Source of the DNA: JBHEMT01 sp046262435
GTDB lineage: Bacteria; Chloroflexota; Dormibacteria; Aeolococcales; Aeolococcaceae
Direction: 5' to 3'
Assembly: GCA_046262435.1 (NCBI GenBank)
Contig: JBHEMT010000163.1
Coordinates: 1 to 12,185, forward strand
Length of the DNA stretch: 12,185 nucleotides
The number at the start of each line of letters is the position of its first letter. The stretch's first letter is position 1. The position numbers and the translations under genes are program-made. The notes beneath the pieces were generated by a model that saw only the letters and a list, made by a program, of their open reading frames with translations, did no database searches and was not told where the DNA came from. Below, in pieces: positions 6,587 through 12,185 of the stretch.

Positions 6587-7833
6587 CCCCGCTCGGTGTG
6601 GCCGGCGTCTGGCTGGTGAGCGGCATTGGCTCCGCCCTGCTGCTGCCCCGTGTGCGCCGCCGCCGGCTCGCGTGGGTGGTACCTGCCCTCGCCGCGGCTT
6701 CGGCCCTGCTGGTGGGCTCGACCAGCGCCTGGTCAGGCCGCGCAGGTTCCGGCGAAACCGTCTCAGCCCTCACCCTGGGGCGCCCGGCCATCGGATTGCT
6801 CGCGGCGGCAGGACTCGCCGTGGCCGCCGCCCTGGCACTTTCGCCGGTGCTTGACGGCGGGGAGGTCCTGTGCCTCGGGATGGTCGGAGCGGCGGTCACA
6901 TTGCTCCTCGCGGCGAGCACTCCGCTGGTCTACGGTCTGGCGGCGTGCCTCGCCCTGGCCGCGCTCTCGATCCGCTGGATCGGGGCCGCCCCGGGACCGG
7001 GGACCCTGGCCGCGGGGCGCGTCGGGGGCCTCGGCGCGGCCGCGGTCGTGGGCGCCGCCGCCTTCGTTCCCCCGGCCGGGGGAGCATTCGAACCCCGTGC
7101 TGTCCTGGGTGGCTCGCTGCTGGTTGCGGGGATCGCCGCGATGCTAGGGCTGGTGCCGCTTGGCGGCTGGCTGGCCGGCGCGGCCGCGAGCCTGCGGGGC
7201 ATCGATCTCGTTCCATGGGTCCTGCTCCTTGCCCCTGCGCTGGTGGTGACGAGCGGGGTGCTCTCCGCAGGCCTGGTCGTCGGTGGTCAGATCCCCTTCA
7301 ACAACGTGCTGCTCGTACTCGGCCTGGTGAGCGCCACGTACGGGGCCTTTCGAGCCCTCCGCTGTGACCCCGGGGCCCGCTACGCCCGGGTGGTGATCGC
7401 CGACCTCGCCCTTGCCGCCGCCGGGACGGGGACCTACCACGCCATCGGGCGCAGCGGGTCCCTGGTGATCGTGCTCAGCCATCTGCTGACTGCTCCGCTC
7501 CTGCTCCACCCGGCGCGGCCCGGGTTGGGCAGGCAGCGTCGGGTGGCCTGGCTGGCCCTGACCGGGGTGCCTCCGACCCCCGCCTTCTGGGGTCGGTTCC
7601 TGGTGCTGCTCGGTGCGTTCGCCGCCTCGCCACTTGCGGGCGCGGCGGCGCTGCTCGCGGTGGCACTGCTCTTCTTCGCCTCGGTCGGCGCGCTCACCGC
7701 CCCCGAGGGCGCGCCAGGCGCGACCGGTCTCGCGGCCGGACGGGCCACTCGCTGGCTGGGGTGGGCGGTCGCTCTGCTTGCGATTGCCCTCGGCCTGGCG
7801 CCTCAGGCCGCCGCCCGCGCGGTGTTCGGCTGA
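6583..7833 (+). CDS. HyfF/HycQ/NuoN-like antiporter-type membrane subunit, degenerate
   Basis: The product has 416 residues, shorter than NuoN or HycQ (about 480-530), with about 12 membrane segments. The best signature is LTGVPPTPAFWGRF (326-339), a near match to the LAGIPPxxGFWGKF helix of NuoN-like subunits. SHLLTAPLLL (H300) fits the histidine helix before it. AMLGLVPLGGWLAG (186-199) lies where KxxxVPxHxWLPDA is expected; the lysine is replaced by M187 or a neighbour and the histidine by glycine. The TM5 glutamate position reads as neutral residues (YGLAACLALAAL). It therefore looks like a HyfF/NuoN-fold protein without the usual proton-transfer residues. Start: GTG at 6583 overlapping the previous stop (GTGA); the frame is open further upstream, but that would run inside the HyfE-like gene. 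The stop overlaps the next ATG by one base. Confidence 0.68.
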   Translation: MTPLGVAGVWLVSGIGSALLLPRVRRRRLAWVVPALAAASALLVGSTSAWSGRAGSGETVSALTLGRPAIGLLAAAGLAVAAALALSPVLDGGEVLCLGMVGAAVTLLLAASTPLVYGLAACLALAALSIRWIGAAPGPGTLAAGRVGGLGAAAVVGAAAFVPPAGGAFEPRAVLGGSLLVAGIAAMLGLVPLGGWLAGAAASLRGIDLVPWVLLLAPALVVTSGVLSAGLVVGGQIPFNNVLLVLGLVSATYGAFRALRCDPGARYARVVIADLALAAAGTGTYHAIGRSGSLVIVLSHLLTAPLLLHPARPGLGRQRRVAWLALTGVPPTPAFWGRFLVLLGAFAASPLAGAAALLAVALLFFASVGALTAPEGAPGATGLAAGRATRWLGWAVALLAIALGLAPQAAARAVFG

Positions 7834-8567
7834 TGGACAGCACCGGACTCCTGGCCACGGTGGTGGCCCTTGGGGTCTATCCGGGCGGGGCCACCCTGGT
7901 GCTCCTCAGCTGGGCGGCCACCCGCGGCGGAGGAGGCGCCGGCCCGGGGGTCGCCGGCTGGAGCCATGGGGGCCTGCTGGCCGCGGCCGCCGCCGTCGTG
8001 GTGGCCGGGCTTCAGCCGCTGCCCGGCAGCCCGCTGGGCAGTCTGCCCCCCGAGGGTGGTCCCGACGCCAACCTGTTCGCCATCCTTCTCGTTCTGGCAC
8101 TCGGTGCCGGCGCCCTTCCGGGAGGGCTCTGGCCAGGGCGGGGGCGCATCGCAGCCGGGCTCGCAGCGGCGGCGGTGATTGCCGTCGCGGCGCAACCGGG
8201 CAGTCACTCGCTGGCGGTGGTGATCAGCCTTCCCGGGACCGCCCACGCCGTCGCCCGCGCCGCCACCGGCGCGGCGATGGTGGGAGTGGGGCTGCTCCTC
8301 GCCCGCGGCCGCCGCCGGGCGCAGGAGGAGGGCGGGCGGGTAGCGCTGGTGGTGGCGTGCACGCTCACCGGAATCACCCTGCTGGCCGGCGGCATCCTGG
8401 ACAGAGGCCCGGGGGTGGTTGCCGCGGCGGTTGTGCTGGGAGCCACCGCGGTCGTCGCCAGTGCCTCCCTGCGGCTGGGCCGCCGCCTCCCGACGAGCGT
8501 GCCCGAGGTCAGCACCGGCCTGGCTGCAATGGTTGCGTTGGTGGCGGCGCTGGGGGCGGGGCGCTAG
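7833..8567 (+). CDS. Polytopic membrane protein, possibly HyfC/HycD/NuoH-like and shortened
   Basis: The product has 244 residues with about seven hydrophobic segments. By eye it can be laid on HycD/HyfC: an N-terminal helix followed by a glycine-rich turn (TRGGGGAGPG) where those proteins have a basic RRGPG turn; a segment ending PEGGPDANLFAILLVLALGA where they have GDLITLLYLFAIAR; and a final LRLGRRLP-turn-helix where they have a similar basic turn and last helix. The acidic loop of NuoH/HycD that faces the quinone and the hydrogenase-like subunit (E-x2-R/K-x-PFDL..E) is absent, which explains the shorter length (families are about 310-320). The assignment is the weakest of the four because the composition is nearly all A, G, V and L; position in the operon is the main support. 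The ATG start overlaps the previous stop as TGATG. It is the last gene before a hairpin and a new promoter. Confidence 0.45.
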   Translation: MDSTGLLATVVALGVYPGGATLVLLSWAATRGGGGAGPGVAGWSHGGLLAAAAAVVVAGLQPLPGSPLGSLPPEGGPDANLFAILLVLALGAGALPGGLWPGRGRIAAGLAAAAVIAVAAQPGSHSLAVVISLPGTAHAVARAATGAAMVGVGLLLARGRRRAQEEGGRVALVVACTLTGITLLAGGILDRGPGVVAAAVVLGATAVVASASLRLGRRLPTSVPEVSTGLAAMVALVAALGAGR

Positions 8568-8569
8568 CC

Positions 8570-8592
8570 GGTGCATCGGATGCAAATGCACC
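8570..8592 (+). terminator. Hairpin after the membrane-gene cluster, with an alternative fold
   Basis: GGTGCAT (8570-8576) pairs perfectly with ATGCACC (8586-8592) around a nine-base loop. TGCAT (8572-8576) can instead pair with ATGCA (8580-8584) around CGG, because ATGCA occurs twice in tandem. It begins three bases after the stop codon. There is no T-run, so factor-independent termination is uncertain; it may protect the 3' end. The rest of 8593-8738 is non-coding and holds the maf promoter region, including TTGCG (8707-8711) pairing with CGCAA (8723-8727) just before the maf start. Confidence 0.5.
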
Positions 8593-8622
8593 AAGCGGTC
8601 GCGCCACGCGAAGCTGCTGGCG

Positions 8623-8628
8623 TACACT
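8623..8628 (+). promoter_or_regulatory. -10-like box TACACT upstream of maf
   Basis: TACACT fits the TAnnnT -10 pattern seen before valS and rplU. No good -35 lies 16-18 bases upstream. Transcription from here would give a leader of about 100 bases before maf. Weak evidence on its own; included because all three probable transcription units in the window have such a box after a hairpin or inverted repeat. Confidence 0.3.
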
Positions 8629-8738
8629 GTGGATTCCGCTCGGACCTCGCCCGGCGCGGACGTCTCGCCTGCCCGGTCTGACGCAACCCCGTCACCCCCG
8701 GTGTGATTGCGCATGTTCAGTTCGCAACGACTGTTCGG

Positions 8739-9401
8739 ATGAGCCGCATTGTCCTGGCCTCCTCCAGCCCACGCCGCCGCGAGCTGCTGACCCGGGCCGG
8801 CATCCGGTTCACCGTCGTCGAGCCTCCGCCCGACTCCGCGTTGCCCCCCGGCATGTGCGCCGAGCTGGGCGCCCAGATCGTGGCCCGTCAGAAGGCGGTG
8901 GCGGTCGCCGCGGACCAAGCCCCGGGGAGCTTTGTGATCGGCGCTGACACCGTGGTGGTCGGGCCCACCGGGCCATTGGGCAAGCCGGGGACGCCTGAGC
9001 GGGCCAGGTCGATGCTCGCCGAGCTGCGCGGCCGCCGCCACAGCGTGCTCACCGGCATCTGCGTGATCGCGGTCGGAACGGACCAGGAGGCGCTCAGCGT
9101 CAGCCGCAGCGCCGTCAAGATGCGCAGCTTCAGCGACGAGGAGCTGGCCACGTACGTCGCGTCTGGTGAGCCGCTTGACCGCGCCGGCGCCTACGCGATC
9201 CAGGGGGGCGGCGGCGACTTCGTCGAGGCGGTCGCCGGTCGCGTGGACACCGTGGTGGGTCTCGACGTGGCGCTTGCCCTCCGTCTGCTCACGGAGGCGG
9301 GCTACGACCGTCCGCTGCCCCGCTGCACCGACGTCCCGATCGCTCCGCCGCGCGCCGCCAAGCGCCCGATGGCGCCGATGAGGACGGCCTCGCGGGCCTG
9401 A
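8739..9401 (+). CDS. maf: Maf-family nucleoside triphosphate pyrophosphatase
   Basis: Cytoplasmic house-cleaning enzyme that hydrolyses non-canonical or excess NTPs (dTTP/UTP or modified nucleotides, depending on subfamily) to the monophosphate and pyrophosphate; also linked to septum inhibition in Bacillus. Visible motifs: ASSSPRRRELL at the N-terminus (nucleotide/phosphate loop), GADTVVV (about 69-75), GKPGTPERA, HSVLTG, and SGEPLDRAGAYAIQGGGG with the following VDTVVGL. All catalytic segments are intact. The protein has 220 residues; Maf proteins usually end near 190-200. The extra 25-30 residues after LLTEAGYDRPL are Pro-, Arg- and Ala-rich and look disordered. Start: ATG at 8739, giving the canonical MSRIVLASSSPRR beginning; a GTG at 8703 would add 12 unconserved residues. 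No Shine-Dalgarno is obvious for either. Confidence 0.95.
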   Translation: MSRIVLASSSPRRRELLTRAGIRFTVVEPPPDSALPPGMCAELGAQIVARQKAVAVAADQAPGSFVIGADTVVVGPTGPLGKPGTPERARSMLAELRGRRHSVLTGICVIAVGTDQEALSVSRSAVKMRSFSDEELATYVASGEPLDRAGAYAIQGGGGDFVEAVAGRVDTVVGLDVALALRLLTEAGYDRPLPRCTDVPIAPPRAAKRPMAPMRTASRA

Positions 9402-9418
9402 GCCGGGCGGTCGCGTCG

Positions 9419-10438
9419 ATGCGCCACGCCGGCGCCGCCGCGCTGCGCACCTCGATCGTCCGATCCGGCTTGCTCGGCCTCGGCGGCGTGCTGAGCCTGG
9501 CCGGCCTGAGCGCATGCGGGGGACAAGGCAGCCAGGTGGCGATCACCATCACCCCCGCGGACGCAGGCCAGGCGGCGCTCGGAGCCGGTGAGACCGCGGC
9601 GTTCACGGTGACCCTGGTCAACCAGGGGGTGAGCTCGGTCACCGGTGCCAGCCTGCGCGTCGACCTCCCGGCCGACTTCCGCTACAAGAGCACCCGCTCG
9701 ATCAGCGAGGACGGAGCCGCCCGTACCCTGCCCGTGGATGCTGCGGTGAACAGCTCGAAGCCGGTCTGGGGACTCTGGTCACTGCAGGGCCCCGGACACC
9801 GGCCGGATGGGAGCGTGCGCCGTGCCCAGGTGTCGATCACCTTCGAGACCTCCGCTGCGGGGCCGCCGGGCGACTACCCCCTGGTGCCATCGACGAGCAG
9901 CGACAGTTCCGACGGGCAGACCGGGCCCCCGCTGACCGTGCACCTCGACCCCACCACCCGGCTCACCGCGACGATCACCGCGCTGCAGGGGAGCGTCGCC
10001 CCGGGTGGCACGGTCGACTATCGGGTGACGCTGACCAACGAGGGCAGCGGAGGCGCCACCCAGGTGGCACTGCTGGTGACCCTGCCGCCGACCATCGCCT
10101 TCCAGTCCACCCAGCGCATCTCAGGGAACTCAGGCCGGAGCGGGGCGATCAACCCCTCTGCCGGGGCGCTGCTGCCCTACTACGGCGGGTTCACCGTGCC
10201 CGCCCGCTCGGCGGCGGGGCCCGGTCTGCTCAGCATCATCTTCCGGGCCCGCTGCGTTCCGGCCGCAACGGGGGGGCGATACACGCTCAGCGCCCAGATC
10301 ACCGACCAGGCGGGCCAGGTGGTGGTGGTCAACGACACCGCACCGGTGACCATCAACGGACCGGCGCCCACGGTGCCGCCGACACCGGTGCCGACGCCGC
10401 CGCCCGGTCCCAAGCCCACTCCGACGCCACCTCACTAG
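9419..10438 (+). CDS. Lipoprotein with two DUF11-like repeats and a proline-rich tail
   Basis: The product has 339 residues. The N-terminus is basic, then hydrophobic, ending in the lipobox L-S-A-C with C33 as the likely lipidated cysteine, so the protein should be anchored to the outer face of the membrane. Two related domains follow: residues about 43-180 and about 181-310. Each begins with a strand of the type G(E/G)T-x-x-(F/Y)-x-VTL-x-N-(Q/E)-G, continues with a LPxxxx(F/Y)xST(R/Q)xIS stretch, and ends in a longer beta-rich part. The first-motif pattern is that of DUF11/CARDB-type beta-sandwich domains found in surface proteins. The last 30 residues are P/T repeats (TPVPTPPPGPKPTPTPP), probably a wall-spanning or flexible spacer. 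No catalytic motif. It starts 17 bases after maf without a clear Shine-Dalgarno, so it may be read through from maf. Ligand or partner unknown. Confidence 0.85.
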   Translation: MRHAGAAALRTSIVRSGLLGLGGVLSLAGLSACGGQGSQVAITITPADAGQAALGAGETAAFTVTLVNQGVSSVTGASLRVDLPADFRYKSTRSISEDGAARTLPVDAAVNSSKPVWGLWSLQGPGHRPDGSVRRAQVSITFETSAAGPPGDYPLVPSTSSDSSDGQTGPPLTVHLDPTTRLTATITALQGSVAPGGTVDYRVTLTNEGSGGATQVALLVTLPPTIAFQSTQRISGNSGRSGAINPSAGALLPYYGGFTVPARSAAGPGLLSIIFRARCVPAATGGRYTLSAQITDQAGQVVVVNDTAPVTINGPAPTVPPTPVPTPPPGPKPTPTPPH

Positions 10439-10446
10439 GACGGCCT

Positions 10447-10486
10447 CGCTCGGCGGGGTGGTATTCTGCGCACCTGCCGCCGAGCG
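10447..10486. repeat. Perfect 10-bp inverted repeat flanking the rplU -10 box
   Basis: CGCTCGGCGG (10447-10456) and its exact reverse complement CCGCCGAGCG (10477-10486) are separated by 20 bases that contain the extended -10 element. The half-site centres are 30 bp apart, about three helical turns. It may be an operator for a dimeric repressor, or in RNA a large-loop hairpin ending the lipoprotein transcript, since it starts nine bases after that stop. No T-run follows. Confidence 0.6.
10459..10467 (+). promoter_or_regulatory. Extended -10 promoter element of the rplU-rpmA-obg operon
   Basis: TGGTATTCT fits an extended -10 (TGn then TATTCT at 10462-10467). No good -35 lies 17 bases upstream, which is acceptable for extended -10 promoters. 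Transcription would start near 10474, giving a leader of about 64 bases before rplU. Position between the lipoprotein stop and the ribosomal operon supports it. Confidence 0.5.
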
Positions 10487-10495
10487 CGCTGTCTG

Positions 10496-10530
10496 CGCCT
10501 GCCCGCGGCCTCGAACCGGTCTCACAGGCG
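10496..10530 (+). promoter_or_regulatory. Possible rplU leader stem covering the ribosome binding site
   Basis: CGCCTG (10496-10501) is exactly complementary to CAGGCG (10525-10530), which contains most of the rplU ribosome-binding sequence AGGCGAG (10526-10532). The intervening 23 bases could carry a weak inner stem (CCG 10503-10505 with CGG about 10517). Many ribosomal protein operons are autoregulated by leader structures, but this fold does not match a leader I can name. Six pairs in GC-rich DNA may be chance. Confidence 0.3.
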
Positions 10531-10537
10531 AGCACCC

Positions 10538-10969
10538 ATGTACGCGATTCTTCAGCAGGGCGGCCATCAGTACCGCGTCAGTCCGGGTGATCGGCTGCTC
10601 GTCGACCGGCTGCCTGCCGAGATCGGTTCCGTGGTCAGCCTGGAGCCCATCGTGCTGATGCACGACGGCGAGACGGCCACCTTTGGCGCCGGGGAGCTGT
10701 CCGGTGCACGAGTCTCCGCCACGGTCGTCCGCCATCCCCGCGGCACCAAGTTGCGCGTCTTCAAGTACAAGCCCAAGAAGCGGTACCGGCGTACTCACGG
10801 TCACCGCAGCAACCTCACCGAGCTGCGCGTCGATGCACTGCTGAGCAAGGGCGAGAAGCCTCCGGTGGCCACCGCCACGAAGGCCGGCACCGCGGATCGG
10901 CCCCCGAAAGCCGCGGCCGGCGAACGGACAGAGCAGCCGACGGCGGCAGCCGCGGCGGAGAAGGACTGA
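10538..10969 (+). CDS. rplU: 50S ribosomal protein L21 (bL21)
   Basis: Component of the large subunit that binds 23S rRNA and contacts L20. The family signature is clear: the start MYAILQQGGHQYRV, the central VSLEPIVLM segment, and the basic FKYKPKKRYRRTHGHRSN stretch (about 75-92) followed by LTELRVDAL. The usual protein is about 100-105 residues; here 143, because about 40 extra residues follow (KGEKPPVATATKAG and on), rich in A, K, T, P and E and probably disordered. Start: ATG at 10538 with AGGCGAG six bases upstream. It is first in the rplU-rpmA-obg operon; rpmA starts one base after its stop. Confidence 0.97.
   Translation: MYAILQQGGHQYRVSPGDRLLVDRLPAEIGSVVSLEPIVLMHDGETATFGAGELSGARVSATVVRHPRGTKLRVFKYKPKKRYRRTHGHRSNLTELRVDALLSKGEKPPVATATKAGTADRPPKAAAGERTEQPTAAAAAEKD
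10961..10965 (+). promoter_or_regulatory. Shine-Dalgarno of rpmA inside the end of rplU
   Basis: AAGGA lies five bases before the rpmA ATG at 10971 and inside the last codons of rplU; GGAGAAGGA (10957-10965) as a whole is purine-rich. It is the clearest ribosome binding site in the window and should ensure efficient coupled translation of L27. Confidence 0.75.
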
Positions 10970-10970
10970 G

Positions 10971-11291
10971 ATGGCCCACAAGAAGGGAGGCGGCTCATCG
11001 CGCAACGGACGCGACTCGGAGTCCAAGCGCCTTGGCGTCAAGCGCCACGACGGCCAGGTGGTGCTGGCGGGCACCATCATCTGCCGGCAGCGCGGTACCA
11101 AGATCCTGCCCGGCGCTCATGTCGGAGTTGGCCGTGACCACACCCTCTACGCGCTGAGCACCGGCACGGTCCGCTTCGACAAGACCCGCGACCGCACTCG
11201 GGCCAACGTCGTCGAGCTGCCCATCCTCAGTATCGGCGAGCTGCTCGAGGAGGCCGCCGTACTCGAGCCCGAGACCGAGGCCGTCTCCTAG
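10971..11291 (+). CDS. rpmA: 50S ribosomal protein L27 (bL27)
   Basis: Large-subunit protein whose N-terminal tail reaches the peptidyl-transferase centre and stabilises tRNA. The product begins MAHKKGGGSSRNGRDS, the mature-type tail, with no Firmicutes-style leader that needs cleavage. ESKRLGVKRHDGQVV, IICRQRGTKILPGAHVGVG and TLYALSTGTVRF are canonical. The core ends near residue 85; about 20 more residues (LPILSIGELLEEAAVLEPE and on) form an acidic, probably helical tail, so the protein has 106 residues instead of the usual 85-95. One base separates it from rplU and 18 bases from obg. Confidence 0.98.
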   Translation: MAHKKGGGSSRNGRDSESKRLGVKRHDGQVVLAGTIICRQRGTKILPGAHVGVGRDHTLYALSTGTVRFDKTRDRTRANVVELPILSIGELLEEAAVLEPETEAVS

Positions 11292-11309
11292 GCCCTTCGG
11301 GCAGCCGCG

Positions 11310-12185
11310 GTGTTTCTCGACGAGGTCGCCCTCGAGCTCAGCGCGGGTGACGGCGGCCGGGGCGCGGTCAGCTTCCGGCGGGAGAAGTACGTGCCCAACG
11401 GCGGGCCCGACGGGGGCGACGGGGGCCGGGGCGCCGGCGTAGTGCTCCGCGCCGACGTGCAGAGCAGCACCCTCGCTGACTACCGGCAGCGGCGCCGCTT
11501 CAGCGGGGGCGCCGGTGGGGCCGGAGGCAAGTCCAACCGCCACGGCCGCGATGCCGAAGACCTGGTTCTCGATGTGCCCTGCGGCACCGTGGTGACCGAC
11601 GCCGCCAGCGGCGAGCTGATCGCCGACCTCGCCGAGGACGGGGCCCGCTGCGTGGTCGCCGCGGGGGGCCGCGGCGGCCGGGGCAACGCCCGCTTCGCCT
11701 CACCGACCCGGCGGGCCCCACGGCTCTCCGAGCTGGGGGCCAAGGGCGCCCACCGGACCGTCCACCTGGAGCTGAAGCTGATCGCCGACGTGGGCTTGGT
11801 CGGCCTGCCCAATGCCGGCAAGTCGACCCTGCTCGCGACGCTGACCGGCGCCCACCCCAAGATCGCTGACTACCCCTTCACCACCCTGACGCCCAACCTC
11901 GGGGTGGCGGAGGTTGATGACGGCCGCACCGTGGTGATCGCCGACGTCCCCGGCCTGGTGGAGGGCGCCCACCACGGGGCCGGCCTGGGCATCGACTTCC
12001 TCCGCCATTTGGAGCGCACCCGGGTGCTGCTCCACCTGGTCGACGGCTCGCTGGGGGTGAAGGCGGCCGCGCAGGCCGTGGCCCTGGTGTCCGAGGAGCT
12101 GCGCGCCTTCAGCGCGGTGCTTGCCGCCAAGCCGTGCCTGACGGTCATCACCAAGACCGACCTCGACAGCGGAGCCGGGGCCGAG
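11310..12185 (+). CDS. obg: GTPase Obg/CgtA, truncated by window end
   Basis: Essential GTPase that binds the 50S subunit during assembly and links to stress responses. 292 codons are present; the rest lies beyond the window. The glycine-rich Obg fold (residues about 1-158) shows FRREKYVPNGGPDGGDGG and AGGRGGRGNARFASPTRRAP. The G domain begins at about 160: G1 GLPNAGKST (165-173), switch I with YPFTTLTPNLGV, G3 DVPGLVEGAHHGAGLG, and G4 as TKTD (281-284) instead of the common NKxD. The start is the GTG at 11310: it gives the canonical M-F-x-D-E-V beginning and places G1 where other Obg proteins have it. No strong Shine-Dalgarno; a small GCCC/GGGC hairpin (about 11292-11302) lies in the 18-base gap after rpmA. 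The C-terminal OCT/TGS-type domain, if present, is outside the window. Confidence 0.96.
   Translation, partial: MFLDEVALELSAGDGGRGAVSFRREKYVPNGGPDGGDGGRGAGVVLRADVQSSTLADYRQRRRFSGGAGGAGGKSNRHGRDAEDLVLDVPCGTVVTDAASGELIADLAEDGARCVVAAGGRGGRGNARFASPTRRAPRLSELGAKGAHRTVHLELKLIADVGLVGLPNAGKSTLLATLTGAHPKIADYPFTTLTPNLGVAEVDDGRTVVIADVPGLVEGAHHGAGLGIDFLRHLERTRVLLHLVDGSLGVKAAAQAVALVSEELRAFSAVLAAKPCLTVITKTDLDSGAGAE

Noticed and set aside
9381..10449. 13-base direct repeat AGGACGGCCTCGC on both sides of the lipoprotein gene (9381-9393 and 10437-10449), as from an insertion
   Set aside because: With this base composition several 13-base repeats are expected by chance in 12 kb; no transposase or terminal inverted repeats accompany it, and the left copy is inside maf coding sequence.
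1..12185. CRISPR arrays, tRNA or rRNA genes, insertion sequences, phage genes
   Set aside because: No regularly spaced repeats, no cloverleaf-like sequences with CCA or T-loop consensus, and no transposase or integrase motifs were seen in any region not already occupied by genes.

Overview
The window is a very GC-rich chromosomal segment from a bacterium with compact, mostly co-directional genes, frequent 4-base stop/start overlaps, and several starts without a clear Shine-Dalgarno. The housekeeping set (valS, maf, rplU, rpmA, obg) and the protein sequences fit a high-GC terrestrial lineage such as Actinomycetota or the Chloroflexota/Dormibacterota side of the tree. That placement is an inference from style; no rRNA or other phylogenetic marker is present.

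Layout. At the left edge is the start of a TetR-type regulator on the minus strand (1-156). It is separated by a roughly 170 bp divergent promoter region from a secreted protein of unknown function (328-915). A GAAA-loop hairpin and a -10-like TATACT then precede valS (1005-3635). valS is translationally coupled to a two-helix membrane protein with two zinc ribbons (3632-4117). That gene runs into four consecutive, tightly packed, very hydrophobic genes (4114-8567). Read by eye, these four match, in order, the membrane subunits HyfB (NuoL/M-like), HyfE/HycP, HyfF/HycQ (NuoN-like) and, most weakly, HyfC/HycD (NuoH-like) of complex I-related group 4 hydrogenases. They have lost most of the charged residues used for proton transfer, and no electron-transfer subunit lies beside them. 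This stripped complex I-like membrane arm is the most unusual part of the window.

After a small hairpin and another TAnnnT box come maf (8739-9401) and a lipoprotein with two related beta-sandwich-like repeats and a proline-rich tail (9419-10438). The right end is the classic rplU-rpmA-obg operon (10538 to beyond 12185). Its extended -10 box (TGGTATTCT) sits inside a perfect 10-bp inverted repeat, and its short leader can pair with the rplU ribosome binding site. obg is cut by the window end inside its G domain.

How the parts work together: valS, rplU, rpmA, obg and maf serve translation, ribosome assembly and nucleotide housekeeping. The membrane module and zinc-ribbon protein are embedded in that context and appear to be co-transcribed from valS onward, but no functional link to translation can be shown from sequence alone.
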